Assembly (NCBI RefSeq): GCF_022919135.1
Contig: NZ_CP095049.1
Coordinates: forward strand, 1-64,000
DNA: 64,000 nucleotides
DNA from: Hymenobacter cellulosivorans
GTDB lineage: Bacteria > Bacteroidota > Bacteroidia > Cytophagales > Hymenobacteraceae
Reading direction: 5' to 3'
The position numbers and the translations under genes were made by a program. Below are positions 1 through 9,571 of the stretch, one piece after another (position 1 is the first letter of the stretch; every line of letters starts with the position of its first letter). The notes under the pieces were generated by a model. The model saw only the letters and a list, made by a program, of their open reading frames with translations. It was not told the origin of the DNA and searched no databases.

Positions 1-858
1 GTGAAAGAAGTGTAGGGCATTATCGGCTAGGTAGTACAGCTCGTCGTTACGGAAGCCGATGGTGCTCAGGCCCGGAATAAGCAGCTTTTTGCGGTAGTTG
101 CCCAGGTTATCGAACACGTAGATGCCGCTGCTACGGTCCACCAGATACAGATTGTTCTGGTACTGGCGCATAAACCGGAAATCGGGCCGGGAGCGGCCGA
201 TGAGCAGGTCCATTTGGGTGGATACCACCATGCGCTGTCCGGCCGGGTCGTATTGGCGCAGGGCCAGGTTGCTTTCATCCAGCAGCCAAAGCCGGTCATC
301 GGGAGCTAGCGTGGCGGTGCGCACCAGCCCATCGAGCATATCTGGAAGGCGGAATTGGGTGAGCGGGGCCATAAACCGGTCGAGCAACAGAATCTGCTGC
401 CGGTCGTCGTAGAAAACGAGCACCTTGGCCGTGTTCCAGGCTTCAATCTGAGCAGTATTGCCAGGCTGGGGCGGCGAGTACGTATTCAGGGCCTGCCCAT
501 CGGGGCCGTACTGGTGCACGTTGTTCTGATTATCGGCCACGTACAGGTTGCCGCGCCGGTCCACGGAAGCCGGGCCGGGCTGCGGCAGGGCAATGGTGCG
601 CGTCAGCGTCCAGCCATTGGCATCAGCCACCGGAGCCGTTTGAGCCGCGGCATTCACCACGGGAGCCGGAGCCGTGGGCGCAGGCTTGCCGGCCGGCACC
701 ACCGAAGCAGCCGGGGGAACCGTGCTTTGAGCAACTATTGGAGCCGAAAGCTTGGAGCTAAGTGTCAAGACCACAACAAGTAGCCGTAGTGATTTGCCCA
801 GCGTTACGCGCTGAATGCTGAGTACTGAGCTTTTACCGCTGAATTCTAAGTTCGCCAT
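1..858 (-). CDS. Secreted beta-propeller (NHL-like) protein, 3' end off the window
   Basis: The minus-strand frame is open from an ATG at 858 to the window edge (286 codons seen). A hydrophobic stretch at residues 24-36 ending in Ala-Gln looks like a signal peptide, followed by a Pro/Ala-rich linker. The rest shows repeated blades with patterns such as DRRGNLYVADNQNNV, DDRLWLLDESN and NNLYLVDRSSGIYVFDNLGN, typical of six-bladed NHL/SMP-type propellers. The start lies inside the last 26 bases of the upstream lipid A hydrolase gene, so the two are probably co-transcribed. Function is not recognisable; extracytoplasmic location and propeller fold are inferred from the sequence. Partial at the C-terminus. 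Confidence 0.7.
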   Translation of the reverse strand, partial: MANLEFSGKSSVLSIQRVTLGKSLRLLVVVLTLSSKLSAPIVAQSTVPPAASVVPAGKPAPTAPAPVVNAAAQTAPVADANGWTLTRTIALPQPGPASVDRRGNLYVADNQNNVHQYGPDGQALNTYSPPQPGNTAQIEAWNTAKVLVFYDDRQQILLLDRFMAPLTQFRLPDMLDGLVRTATLAPDDRLWLLDESNLALRQYDPAGQRMVVSTQMDLLIGRSRPDFRFMRQYQNNLYLVDRSSGIYVFDNLGNYRKKLLIPGLSTIGFRNDELYYLADNALHFFH

Positions 859-1639
859 TCTGCTCGAAGTGCCGCAAGGCCAGTTCATGCCCATCATATA
901 CGGCGTAGGAGCAATAATTGACCCACTCGCCCAGATTCACGTACCGGCTCTGGGTCGTCACAGGCACATCCAGGGGCAGGTGGCGGTGACCAAAGACGTA
1001 GTAGTCATGGTGCTGCTGCTGCTCCAACTCCCGGCAGTATACCAATAGCCACTCGTCGTCGCCGAAGTATTTCTCGTCGGCCGCGCCGTTTTGGATGCGG
1101 CTGTGCTGACTCCATTTGTTGGCCAGGCCAATTCCGAAGTTGGGGTGCAAGCGCGCAAACAGCCACTGGGCCACTGGCGAGGCAAAAATTCTCTTCAGCA
1201 CCTTGTACGTATGGTCCTTGGGCCCGAGGCCATCGCCGTGCCCGATGTGGAACTCTTGGTTGCCAATGCGCTGACTCACCGGATTGCGTAGAATCGGGAT
1301 GTTGAGCTCCTTGGTGAAGTAGTCAAACATCCACATGTCGTGGTTGCCGGTAAAGAACGTCACCGGAATCCCCGCGTCGGTTAGCTCGGCCAGCTTGCCC
1401 TGCAGGCGGATAAAGCCGCGGGGAATGGCGTGGCGATACTCAAACCAGAAGTCGAAAATGTCGCCGACGAGGTAAATGGCCGCGGCGTCAGCCGAAATCT
1501 GGTCGAGCCAGCGCACAATTTTTCGCTCCCGCTCGGCCGAGCGGGCCGCATCGGGGGCGCCAAGGTGAAAATCGGAGGCAAAATATACTTTGCGGCCGGG
1601 AGGCAGAACAAGATCAGGCAGTTGCTTCGGGCGCGTCAT
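833..1639 (-). CDS. lpxH: UDP-2,3-diacylglucosamine diphosphatase (LpxH-type)
   Basis: A calcineurin-like metallophosphoesterase of about 268 residues. Metal-ligand motifs are visible in order: SDFHLG, GDIFDFWFEY, GNHDMW, HIGHGDG and GHRHLP. The DFWFEY and GNHDMW forms are characteristic of LpxH-like enzymes, which cleave UDP-2,3-diacylglucosamine to lipid X in lipid A synthesis at the inner face of the cytoplasmic membrane. I place the start at the ATG at 1639 (MTRPKQLPDL), because an upstream alternative adds a Cys/Arg-rich segment unlike the family. This start overlaps the end of the LUD gene by 26 bases, suggesting translational coupling. Confidence 0.85.
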   Translation of the reverse strand: MTRPKQLPDLVLPPGRKVYFASDFHLGAPDAARSAERERKIVRWLDQISADAAAIYLVGDIFDFWFEYRHAIPRGFIRLQGKLAELTDAGIPVTFFTGNHDMWMFDYFTKELNIPILRNPVSQRIGNQEFHIGHGDGLGPKDHTYKVLKRIFASPVAQWLFARLHPNFGIGLANKWSQHSRIQNGAADEKYFGDDEWLLVYCRELEQQQHHDYYVFGHRHLPLDVPVTTQSRYVNLGEWVNYCSYAVYDGHELALRHFEQNGELRIQR

Positions 1640-2264
1640 CCAGTAAAAACAACACGATGCTGCGCGGGCCATGCGCACCGAGCACCAACGTTTTTTCAAT
1701 ATCAGCCGTGCGACTGGGGCCCGTCGTGAGCGAAATCATGGAGGGCAACTTTTCATGGCCTTCCTGCACCCGCTTAAGCGCGTCGCCGATGTTGGGCGAA
1801 ATCTGAGAGGCGCGAGCCAGCACCAGGTGTTGGTCGGGGTAGATACTCAGGCGCCGGCCGCTGGCGGTAGCGCCGCTCACCAGCACGCTGCCGGTCCGGG
1901 CCACCAAGGCCTCGCAGGTTGTCAGGCCGGCATCAGCTTTCTGCAGCCAGTCAGCCTCATCCCCGATAAAACCGATTCCGCCCGTGTGCAGCATCTTTTT
2001 CAGTTCCGGCTCCCACACGTAGAGGTTGTCGAGCGACTTGTCTTTTTTGTAGGTAAAAAGCTGGTCGTAGAAATGCTCCTCCGACACGCAGTAGTAAAAC
2101 ACGCCCCCAGCGCGCACGAAGCTTTCGGCAAACGTGACGGCCAAATCGTCGGACGGCGCGGGGTGCAAGGGCCGGCTAAAGTCGGGCGCGGCGGGCTGGG
2201 GAGCCGGCTGCTGCAACGATTCGCGGATACGGCGCAGGATGATGTCGCGGGAGGTTTCGGACAT
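1614..2264 (-). CDS. LUD domain protein (LutC/YkgG family)
   Basis: About 216 residues with the LUD fold signature: GIGFIGDEADWLQKADAGLTTCEALVARTGSVLVS followed by LTTGPSRTADIEKTLVLGAHGP, where TGPSRTADIE...GAHGP is the conserved C-terminal motif. LutC proteins act in L-lactate utilisation with LutA and LutB. Neither partner is present here, so this looks like the stand-alone LUD version common in Bacteroidota, whose role is not established. The start is the ATG at 2264 (MSETSRDIIL). It sits downstream of FtsH beyond a terminator, and is overlapped by the lipid A hydrolase gene. Confidence 0.8.
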   Translation of the reverse strand: MSETSRDIILRRIRESLQQPAPQPAAPDFSRPLHPAPSDDLAVTFAESFVRAGGVFYYCVSEEHFYDQLFTYKKDKSLDNLYVWEPELKKMLHTGGIGFIGDEADWLQKADAGLTTCEALVARTGSVLVSGATASGRRLSIYPDQHLVLARASQISPNIGDALKRVQEGHEKLPSMISLTTGPSRTADIEKTLVLGAHGPRSIVLFLLDDAPEATA

Positions 2265-2359
2265 AGGAATCACCACGTAAGACAGGTGAGGAAGTAGTCA
2301 AAGATAGAAAGTAGCGCCGACAGGCAACAGGTGTAGTCGTACCGAACCTGGCTAACAGC

Positions 2360-2391
2360 AAAAAAGCCAGCCCGAAACAGGCTGGCTTTTT
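2360..2391 (-). terminator. Rho-independent terminator after ftsH
   Basis: A 12-bp perfect inverted repeat (AAAAAGCCAGCC / GGCTGGCTTTTT) with a 7-base loop. On the minus strand it lies about 20 bases after the ftsH stop and ends in a T run, so it should separate ftsH from the LUD gene. Confidence 0.85.
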
Positions 2392-2410
2392 CTTAAGCAT
2401 TAAGTCTTTT

Positions 2411-4519
2411 TTAAACGTCCAGCGAAACTGTGCTGCCCGAAGGAATGTCGTTGCCGGCTTCACGCGGCCGGGTATCAATGCCTGGCAGATCGTTTTCGGG
2501 CAAGTCGTTGCTCAGCGGAATCGGGTGCTCCTGCTTCCGCTCACTCAGCGTCTCACTTCGGTCGGTGCCGGCCATGTGGGCTTGGTAAGAGGTCTGGTTG
2601 TCGTAAGGGCGCTTGCCCACCAAGCGTTCCAGATCTTCCTGCAGCAACACCTCTTTTTCCAGCAGCTCCTTGGCAATTACCTCCAGCTCGTGGCGGCGCT
2701 CGGTGAGGAGCTCCTTGGTGCGCGTGTAGGCATTGTCGATGATAGTGCGTACTTCCTCGTCAATCAGCTGGGAAGTGGCCTCCGAATAGGGCTTTGAGAA
2801 ACCGTACTCATTCTGACCTTTCGAGTCGTAGTACGAGATGTTGCCCAGCTTGGCGTTCATCCCATACATGGTCACGATGCTGTAGGCCATCTTCGTAATC
2901 CGCTCCAAGTCCGACAAAGCGCCAGTCGAAATTTTACCGAACACCAGCTCTTCGGCAGCACGACCACCCAGGGCCATGCACATCTCGTCGGTCAGCTGCT
3001 CGGTGTTGTAAAGGAACTGCTCCCGGGGCAGATACTGGGCGTAACCCAAGGCTGCCACTCCACGGGGCACGATGCTTACTTTCACCAACGGGTCGGCGTG
3101 TTCTAGGAACCAGCCGGCAATGGCGTGACCCGCCTCGTGGTAGGCCACAATCCGCTTTTCGTTGGGCGAAATGATTTTATTCTTTTTCTCCAAGCCCCCA
3201 ATAACGCGGTCAACAGCGTCGGTGAAGTCCTGCATCGTCACCATCTTTTTGTCGCGGCGGGCGGCAATCAGGGCGGCTTCGTTGCAGACGTTGGCAATTT
3301 CGGCACCAGCGAAACCGGGCGTCTGAGCAGCCAGCTTACGGGCATCCACGTCGGGGCCCAGGGTCAGTGGCTTCAGGTGCACGTCGAAAATCTGGGTGCG
3401 GCCGTTAATGTCCGGCTTGTCGATGCTAATCTGCCGGTCGAAGCGGCCGGGGCGTAGCAAAGCCGAGTCCAACGTGTCGGGGCGGTTGGTAGCGGCCAGG
3501 ATGATAACCCCGGAGTCGGTACCGAAACCGTCCATTTCTACCAGCAAAGAGTTGAGCGTATTTTCGCGCTCATCGTTACCACCGGGCACGTTGCCACGGC
3601 TGCGGCTCCGGCCAATGGCGTCAATTTCGTCGATAAAGATGATGCAGGGCGCCTTGGCTTTAGCTTGTTTAAACAAGTCCCGTACCCGGGCCGCACCCAC
3701 ACCCACAAACATTTCCACGAAGTCGGAGCCCGAGAGGGAGAAGAACGGCACGTCGGCTTCGCCAGCTACAGCTTTAGCCATCAACGTCTTACCCGTACCA
3801 GGAGGTCCTACCAGCAGAGCACCTTTGGGAATCTTACCGCCCAGAACCGTGAACTTCGAGGGGTTCTTCAGAAACTCCACGATTTCTTCCACTTCCTCTT
3901 TGGCTTCTTCCAGGCCGGCTACGTCCTTGAACGTTACCTTCACCTTGTCGCCACCTTCAAAGAGGGCCGCGCGGCTTTTGCCAATGTTGAAAATCTGGCC
4001 GCCGGGTCCACCGGCCCCGCTCATGCGGCGCATCAGAAACCAGAAGCCTACCAGCAACAGCAGAATCATCCCCCAACTGGTGACGTATTCGCCATAGCCG
4101 GTTTTGGTTTCAATATTCAGGTCGACCTGCTGGTTTTCCGGCAGCGTAGCCTGCATCTTGTCTAGGTCTTCTTTGAAGCTCTTGCCGTCGATGACGCGGA
4201 AGCTGTACTGCGGGCCATTGTCCGACAAGGGGCCCCGTTGCCGCAGTTCCTGGGTGTATTTGGCATTATTGGCGGCTTCGGGCTTTAGGGTCACTTCCAC
4301 CGCCCGGTCATTAACCAGCGTGACGTCTTTCACGTCGCCGGCCAGCAGCATCTGCTTGAAGCGCTGCTGCTTGATTTCGAGAGTGGAACTGCTACGGGTG
4401 AAGAAGAGCATCCCGAAGATGAACACCACCAGCCCGGCTAGCACCCACATCTGCATACTCGGCCGGGGAGCCGGCGAGGGCAGCATTGGTTTTTTCTTTT
4501 TGGGGGTTGTATCTGGCAT
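2411..4519 (-). CDS. ftsH: ATP-dependent zinc metalloprotease FtsH
   Basis: A membrane-anchored AAA+ protease of about 702 residues that degrades unneeded or damaged membrane and cytoplasmic proteins. Two N-terminal membrane segments flank a periplasmic domain. The AAA module has Walker A GPPGTGKT, Walker [13 protein letters not shown] and the SRH region [19 protein letters not shown]; the peptidase has zinc-binding HEAGH and the later [13 protein letters not shown] chose the ATG at 4519 ([11 protein letters not shown]) because the family starts with a short basic stretch before the first membrane helix. The tail after the peptidase is hydrophilic and acidic. Downstream of rsfS, same strand. 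Confidence 0.97.
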   Translation of the reverse strand: MPDTTPKKKKPMLPSPAPRPSMQMWVLAGLVVFIFGMLFFTRSSSTLEIKQQRFKQMLLAGDVKDVTLVNDRAVEVTLKPEAANNAKYTQELRQRGPLSDNGPQYSFRVIDGKSFKEDLDKMQATLPENQQVDLNIETKTGYGEYVTSWGMILLLLVGFWFLMRRMSGAGGPGGQIFNIGKSRAALFEGGDKVKVTFKDVAGLEEAKEEVEEIVEFLKNPSKFTVLGGKIPKGALLVGPPGTGKTLMAKAVAGEADVPFFSLSGSDFVEMFVGVGAARVRDLFKQAKAKAPCIIFIDEIDAIGRSRSRGNVPGGNDERENTLNSLLVEMDGFGTDSGVIILAATNRPDTLDSALLRPGRFDRQISIDKPDINGRTQIFDVHLKPLTLGPDVDARKLAAQTPGFAGAEIANVCNEAALIAARRDKKMVTMQDFTDAVDRVIGGLEKKNKIISPNEKRIVAYHEAGHAIAGWFLEHADPLVKVSIVPRGVAALGYAQYLPREQFLYNTEQLTDEMCMALGGRAAEELVFGKISTGALSDLERITKMAYSIVTMYGMNAKLGNISYYDSKGQNEYGFSKPYSEATSQLIDEEVRTIIDNAYTRTKELLTERRHELEVIAKELLEKEVLLQEDLERLVGKRPYDNQTSYQAHMAGTDRSETLSERKQEHPIPLSNDLPENDLPGIDTRPREAGNDIPSGSTVSLDV

Positions 4520-4599
4520 GAAAAGGAATTCTAAACGAAAAACAAAGGCGGAACCGCCGCCCACGCTAATTGTTAAGACGTGCTGAAGCCGGTTTTACT

Positions 4600-4986
4600 T
4601 TAAACGGCTTCGGCTTCTTCCGTGATATATTTTATTTCGGCATCGCCCCAGAGTTCTTCCAGCGCGTAGAACTGCCGACGGTCGCGCAGGAAGATGTGTA
4701 CCACCACGTCGACATAGTCGAGCAGTACCCATTCACGGTTCATGCGGCCTTCAGTTTGCCAGGGATTCTGGCCGGTAAGCTTTTCAACTTCTTCTTCCAC
4801 GGAACGCGCAATGGCGTCCAGTTGGGTATCGGAGGAAGCAGAGCAAATGATGAAATAATCCGCTACTGCGTTTTTAAGGTCCTTCAGATTGAGCACCACG
4901 ATATCGGCCGCTTTTTTCTCCTGCATGCCGCGTACTACTACGTCTGCCAATCTGTCTGAATCCTGCCGAACCAGGGTACTTTTCAT
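4600..4986 (-). CDS. rsfS: Ribosome silencing factor RsfS
   Basis: A 128-residue Iojap/RsfS protein. Conserved parts are KKAADIVVLNLKDL, ADYFIICSASSDTQLDAIA, and WVLLDYVDVVVHIF near the end. RsfS binds ribosomal protein uL14 and blocks subunit joining when nutrients are short. It lies upstream of ftsH on the same strand, an arrangement seen in many Bacteroidota, and is divergent from birA with only about 40 bases between the two starts. Confidence 0.95.
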   Translation of the reverse strand: MKSTLVRQDSDRLADVVVRGMQEKKAADIVVLNLKDLKNAVADYFIICSASSDTQLDAIARSVEEEVEKLTGQNPWQTEGRMNREWVLLDYVDVVVHIFLRDRRQFYALEELWGDAEIKYITEEAEAV

Positions 4987-4996
4987 AGGGTATTAT

Positions 4997-5004
4997 TAGG
5001 TTTG
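4997..5004 (+). promoter_or_regulatory. Candidate -7 element for birA
   Basis: TAGGTTTG fits the Bacteroidota -7 consensus TAnnTTTG and sits 23 bases before the birA start. No TTG is seen at the expected upstream distance, so support is partial. Confidence 0.4.
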
Positions 5005-5027
5005 AACGCACAAAGTAAGAAAATCAG

Positions 5028-5792
5028 GTGGAGGCACTATCCCCCCAAACCCTCTTCACGGGCCAACAAATTGTTTGGTTGCCCGAATGCGCCTCGACAA
5101 ACACCGAGGCACAGGCTCTTATTGTCAAAAACAGCGCCACCGATGGATGTACGGTCATAACCGACAAACAGACCGCTGGCCGGGGCCAACGCGGCAACCG
5201 CTGGGAAGCCAGCCCAGGCGAAAACCTGACATTATCGGTCATCTGGCAGCCTACTTTTTTGGCTCCCACCGACCAGTTTCAGCTTAGCCAAGCCGTAACG
5301 CTGGGGGTGCTCGACTGGGCCAAAGGCTTGCTGGGCCCCGATGGCGGCCTGCGTCTGAAATGGCCGAACGATATTTATTACGGCTCCCAGAAGCTGGGTG
5401 GCATCCTGATTGAAAACACCATAAGCGGCGCCAAGATTCAATATAGTGTCGTCGGAATAGGTATAAATGTGAATCAACGGGAATTCGGCATGCCCACGGC
5501 TACATCAGTGGCCTGGCTGACGGGCCGGGCCTACCCGCTCAAAACGCTTATTAGCCGCCTGCTCGAATGCCTGGAGCGACGCTACCTGATGCTGCGTGCT
5601 GGCCGCGTGGCGGCCTTACGCTTCGACTACCTGCAGGCCCTGTACCGCTACCAGGAAAAGCACGATTACGAAATAGACGGCCAAACCGTGCGGGGCCAGA
5701 TTGTGGGGGTAGATGAAACCGGCCGGCTGGTAGTAGAAATCAACCAGGAGCTCAGAAGTTTTGCCCTGCAGGAAATTAAATATATCCATTAA
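5028..5792 (+). CDS. birA: Biotin--[acetyl-CoA-carboxylase] ligase
   Basis: A 254-residue biotin protein ligase that activates biotin with ATP and attaches it to the biotin carboxyl carrier protein. Motifs: ASTNTEAQ (substrate entry), TDKQTAGRGQRGNRWEASPGENL (the glycine-rich biotinyl-AMP loop), LKWPNDIYYGSQKLGGILIE, and a small SH3-like C-terminal domain. There is no N-terminal DNA-binding domain, so it is the monofunctional type. An in-frame stop at 5016-5018 leaves the GTG at 5028 as the only good start. Divergent from rsfS. Confidence 0.93.
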   Translation: MEALSPQTLFTGQQIVWLPECASTNTEAQALIVKNSATDGCTVITDKQTAGRGQRGNRWEASPGENLTLSVIWQPTFLAPTDQFQLSQAVTLGVLDWAKGLLGPDGGLRLKWPNDIYYGSQKLGGILIENTISGAKIQYSVVGIGINVNQREFGMPTATSVAWLTGRAYPLKTLISRLLECLERRYLMLRAGRVAALRFDYLQALYRYQEKHDYEIDGQTVRGQIVGVDETGRLVVEINQELRSFALQEIKYIH

Positions 5793-5800
5793 CAGTTGAT

Positions 5801-5846
5801 TGGCGCAACCGGTCCGGCAGCTTATTAAACCTTCTGGGAGGTTGCG
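5801..5846. repeat. Inverted repeat after birA
   Basis: GGCGCAACC near 5802 is repeated in inverse as GGTTGCGCC near 5838, giving a 9-bp stem with a loop of about 28 bases. There is no T run, so it is not a standard terminator. It may be an mRNA 3'-end structure for birA or part of the leader of the next gene. Confidence 0.4.
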
Positions 5847-5998
5847 CCTCTAAGCAAGGTAGTTAGACTGCCGCTGCTCCGACACGCTGGCAGCCCCGGC
5901 AAAAAAGGCACGGTGCTTGTCTTCGGCTACCCATAGCGTTGGTTTCACCGCCAGGCTGGTCAAACAAACGACTCCTTTCCTTACTTCTATTCCTGTAT

Positions 5999-6403
5999 AT
6001 GAAAACTTCTACGCGTCTGGTTTTACTTTTAACTCTGGTCTTGGCCCAGGCCTCGACCATGGCCGCTGGCGTCAGCCTGGCGGTTGGTCATAAGCATCAA
6101 TCTTCTCGTATCGACAATGCCCCAGTGCGGCTAACCGAGCAGGCTGCTCCGGTGCTAAGCATATATCCTAACCCCAGCCGGGGTTTGGTAACGGTGGCCG
6201 TAACGCCCAAAACTGCTGACAACTACAAACTGCGCCTGAGCAACATCATCGGCCGGGAGGTGCGCCTGATTGCCCTGCGTCCCGATCTGGAAGCCGATGG
6301 TCTGCAGATAAACCTGTCGGATTTGCCCGCGGGCGTGTACTTCTACAGCCTACTGGTAAACGACAAAGTAGTCAGCACCAAACGCTTGGTCTTGCAGAAC
6401 TGA
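5999..6403 (+). CDS. Short secreted protein with T9SS type A sorting domain
   Basis: A 134-residue protein with a signal peptide (MKTSTRLVLLLTLVLAQAS, cleaved after Ala), about 25 linker residues, then a full type IX sorting domain from about residue 47: LSIYPNPSRGLVTV, YKLRLSNIIGREV, LPAGVYFYSLLVNDKVVSTKRLVLQ. This C-terminal signal sends proteins across the outer membrane through the type IX system. Almost nothing is left as cargo, so its role is unclear; it could be a decoy, a degenerate remnant or a small surface protein. The ATG at 5999 is chosen because it directly precedes the signal peptide. Confidence 0.82.
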   Translation: MKTSTRLVLLLTLVLAQASTMAAGVSLAVGHKHQSSRIDNAPVRLTEQAAPVLSIYPNPSRGLVTVAVTPKTADNYKLRLSNIIGREVRLIALRPDLEADGLQINLSDLPAGVYFYSLLVNDKVVSTKRLVLQN

Positions 6404-6429
6404 ACTTTCTGCCGCCCGACCCTTTTTGT

Positions 6430-6460
6430 AAAAGCAGCCAGTAATCTGGCTGCTTTTTTT
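6430..6460 (+). terminator. Rho-independent terminator
   Basis: An inverted repeat GCAGCCAG / CTGGCTGC with a 4-base loop, flanked by A and T runs, 27 bases after the T9SS-sorted gene. Confidence 0.85.
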
Positions 6461-6530
6461 ATGCCTGATACCGAATATAGCCGCGGACAGGTGTCTTCTG
6501 GCGGCGTGCGGCATGGCCAGATTTATTGCC

Positions 6531-6538
6531 TACTTTTG
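6531..6538 (+). promoter_or_regulatory. Candidate -7 element for the DUF2723 gene
   Basis: TACTTTTG matches TAnnTTTG exactly and lies 22 bases before the ATG at 6561. No clear TTG box is seen upstream. Confidence 0.45.
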
Positions 6539-6560
6539 GCCCTTCTCTGATTAAACCAGT

Positions 6561-9548
6561 ATGCGGAGTTACAAAAGCCTGAATAATCTAGTTGGCTGGC
6601 TCGTGTTTGCCATTGCCACGCTTACCTACGTACTCACCCTAGAACCCACGGCCAGCTTCTGGGACTGCGGCGAATTCATTGCCTGCTCCTACAAGCTGCT
6701 GGTGCCCCACCCTCCGGGTGCCCCTACCTTCCTGCTGCTGGGCCGCCTGTTCTCGCTCTTTTCCTTTGGCGACGTCACCAAGGTATCGGTGCTGATTAAC
6801 TTTTTGTCGGCTCTGAGCAGCTCGTTTACCGTGCTGTTTTTGTTCTGGACTATCACGATGCTGGCCAAAAAGATCGTGGTACACCAGCCCGGCATGCACG
6901 ACACCCGCCACGTAGAACCCACTGGCGGCCAAACCATGCTGATTCAAGGGGCCGGCGTGGTGGGGGCCCTGGCCTTCGCCTTCTCCGACTCGTTCTGGTT
7001 TAACGCCGTGGAGGCCGAGGTGTACGCCATGTCGGCTTTGTGCACGGCTGCCGTCGTCTGGATTATGCTCAAGTGGGAAAACCGCGCCGATGAGGCCGAT
7101 TCCGACAAGTGGCTGATTTTGATTGCCTACGTTATTGGCCTCAGCATCGGGGTCCACTTGCTCAACCTGCTGGCTATTCCGGCCCTGGGCTTCATCTACT
7201 ACTACCGCCGCCACCAGAATCCAACCATGTGGGGCGGCATCCTGACACTGGTTATCAGCAGCGTGATTGTGGGCCTGATTCTGGCCGGTATCATCCCCGG
7301 TCTGCCCACACTGGCCGGCGCGTTTGAGGTGTTCTTTGTGAACAGCATTGGCCTGCCCTTCAGCTCGGGCCTGATTTTCTTCCTGCTGGCGTTTGTGGCC
7401 CTGATCTGGTTTGGCTTCCGCTATTCGTTCAAGACGCATAACCGCCTGATCAACACGGCTATGTTGAGCTTCGTGTTTATCCTTATTGGCTACTCGTCCT
7501 ACCTGATTGTTCCAATTCGCTCCAGCTACGAGCCGACCATCAACGAAAACGCGCCGAAGGACGTGCTGTCTTTTGTGAGCTACCTGAAGCGCGAGCAGTA
7601 CGGCGACCGGCCCTTGCTCTACGGTCCGCAGTTCAACGCGGAGCCCGTCGACCAGAAAGAAGGCTCGCCCCGTTACGTGCGCAAGGGCGACAAATACGTC
7701 ATTGCTGAACGCCGCCTCGAAACCATCTACCGCGACGAGGACAAGATGCTGATTCCGCGCATCTACAGCCCCGCTCCCGAGCACATCTACAACTACAAAA
7801 AGTGGGTTGACATTCAGGAAGGCGTGAAGCCGAGCATGGGCCAGAACCTTTCCTTCCTGTTTCGCTACCAGATGGGCCACATGTATTGGCGCTACTTCCT
7901 GTGGAACTACGTAGGCCGCGACAGTGACATCCAGCAGGCCGGCGTAGTATGGCCCACCAGTGCCGGCAAAGCCGGGCTGCCCGAGCGGATTGCTACCAGC
8001 CCGGCCCGCAACAATTTCTTCGCCATTCCGCTGATTATGGGCCTGATCGGCCTGTTCTTCCATGTGCGCCGCGACGGACGCAATGCGCTGGTCATCGGCT
8101 TGCTGTTCGTATTTACGGGCCTGGCCATCGTGTTTTACCTCAACCAGCCGCCGATTGAGCCCCGGGAACGGGACTATACCTTCACGGGTGCTACCTACGC
8201 CTTTGCCATCTGGATTGGTCTGGGTGTGCTGGGCCTGGCCGACTTGCTGAAAGCCGTGCTCAAAGCGGATGGGGCCCGGGCCGTGGCTGCTACGCTGGTG
8301 GGCCTGCTGGCTCCTGCGCTGATGGTGGCCCAGGGCTGGGACGACCACGACCGTTCGGACCGCTACAACTCGGTGGACTCGGCTAAAAACCTGCTGAACT
8401 CCTGCGCCCCGAATGCCATTCTGTTCACCAACGGCGACAACGACACCTTCCCACTCTGGTACGCCCAGGAAGTGGAAGGCGTACGCACCGACGTGCGCGT
8501 GGCCGTGCTGAGCTACCTCAACACCGACTGGTACATCGAGCAGATGAAGCGCCGCGCATATTTGTCGCAGCCGCTGCCCATCTCGATGAAGAGCGACAAC
8601 TACGCCCAGGGTACCAACGACTACCTGCCCTACGTGGAAAACCCGGCGGTGCAGGAAGTGAACCTGCGGGAATTCATTGGCCTCGTGGATCAGAACAGCC
8701 CGCTGCTGCAGGTGCAAACCCAGAGCGGCCGGCCCCTGCTTTCCTTCCCGACCCGTAAGTTTTACCTGCCCGTGGACACCGCGGCCGTAGAGGCCCTGGG
8801 TATTATTCCCAAGGACCGCCGCAAGCAGCTCGTGAGCCGCATGGAGTGGGACATGGGCAAAGGCGCCATCGAGAAGAAAAACCTGGTGATTCTGGATATG
8901 CTGGCGACCAACAACTGGAAGCGGCCAGTGTACTTCTCCAGCACGGTAAACTCGGCCGACTTCATGAACCTGCAACCCTACTTCCAACTCGAGGGTATGG
9001 CGTACCGGGTGCTGCCCGCCAAGGACCCTAACTACGACCCGCGCGGCAACGAGGGCTACGTGGCCAAGGACCTCATGTTTGAGAACATGATGAAGAAGTT
9101 TGCCTACCGCAACCTGGACCGGGCCGACATTTTCTACGACGAAAACAACCTACGCTTCCCGGCCAACTACCGCGACAAGTTCTCCCGTCTGGCTGAAGCC
9201 TACCTGGCAGCCGGCGACAAAGCCACTGCCAAACAGGTGCTCGACAAATGCTTCCAGGTGATGCCCGACAAGAGCATCCGCTACGACTACTATGTCCCGC
9301 AGTTTGTGGTGCCGCTTATTCAGGTGGGTGAAAAAGCCCGTGCCAATGAAATCATGGATACCATGACGAGCCGTGCCGAGCAGTCGTTGGCCTACTACAG
9401 TACCCGCAACAGCTCCCTGTTCGACATGGAAGTACAAACCAACCTGCTGGCCCTGCAAAGCGTGTATCGCGCCGCCGAGGAAGTAGGCGACCAGGCCCGG
9501 GCTAAAAAAGCCGTGGAGCTGCTCAACCAGTACTATCCGCGCCAATAA
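6561..9548 (+). CDS. DUF2723 membrane protein (GT-C glycosyltransferase-like)
   Basis: A 995-residue polytopic protein. The N-terminal third carries the DUF2723 signature LEPTASFWDCGEFIACSYKLLVPHPPGAPTFLLLGRL, with about ten membrane segments up to roughly residue 600, then a soluble region (SCAPNAILFTNGDNDTFPLWYAQEVEGVRTDV) and a TPR-like tail. The family is related to eukaryotic TMEM260, an O-mannosyltransferase, and the DCGEF acidic pair resembles the catalytic acidic residues of GT-C enzymes. Protein or glycan mannosylation at the membrane is therefore a fair inference, not shown. Single-gene unit, bounded by terminators. Confidence 0.88.
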   Translation: MRSYKSLNNLVGWLVFAIATLTYVLTLEPTASFWDCGEFIACSYKLLVPHPPGAPTFLLLGRLFSLFSFGDVTKVSVLINFLSALSSSFTVLFLFWTITMLAKKIVVHQPGMHDTRHVEPTGGQTMLIQGAGVVGALAFAFSDSFWFNAVEAEVYAMSALCTAAVVWIMLKWENRADEADSDKWLILIAYVIGLSIGVHLLNLLAIPALGFIYYYRRHQNPTMWGGILTLVISSVIVGLILAGIIPGLPTLAGAFEVFFVNSIGLPFSSGLIFFLLAFVALIWFGFRYSFKTHNRLINTAMLSFVFILIGYSSYLIVPIRSSYEPTINENAPKDVLSFVSYLKREQYGDRPLLYGPQFNAEPVDQKEGSPRYVRKGDKYVIAERRLETIYRDEDKMLIPRIYSPAPEHIYNYKKWVDIQEGVKPSMGQNLSFLFRYQMGHMYWRYFLWNYVGRDSDIQQAGVVWPTSAGKAGLPERIATSPARNNFFAIPLIMGLIGLFFHVRRDGRNALVIGLLFVFTGLAIVFYLNQPPIEPRERDYTFTGATYAFAIWIGLGVLGLADLLKAVLKADGARAVAATLVGLLAPALMVAQGWDDHDRSDRYNSVDSAKNLLNSCAPNAILFTNGDNDTFPLWYAQEVEGVRTDVRVAVLSYLNTDWYIEQMKRRAYLSQPLPISMKSDNYAQGTNDYLPYVENPAVQEVNLREFIGLVDQNSPLLQVQTQSGRPLLSFPTRKFYLPVDTAAVEALGIIPKDRRKQLVSRMEWDMGKGAIEKKNLVILDMLATNNWKRPVYFSSTVNSADFMNLQPYFQLEGMAYRVLPAKDPNYDPRGNEGYVAKDLMFENMMKKFAYRNLDRADIFYDENNLRFPANYRDKFSRLAEAYLAAGDKATAKQVLDKCFQVMPDKSIRYDYYVPQFVVPLIQVGEKARANEIMDTMTSRAEQSLAYYSTRNSSLFDMEVQTNLLALQSVYRAAEEVGDQARAKKAVELLNQYYPRQ

Positions 9549-9571
9549 GGTTTTGTCAACTTGAGCGTTAT

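Noticed and set aside
6639..8987. Very long open frame antisense to the DUF2723 gene (782 codons)
   Set aside because: His/Val/Gln-rich composition is what the complement of GC-rich codons gives; the sense protein has clear family motifs.
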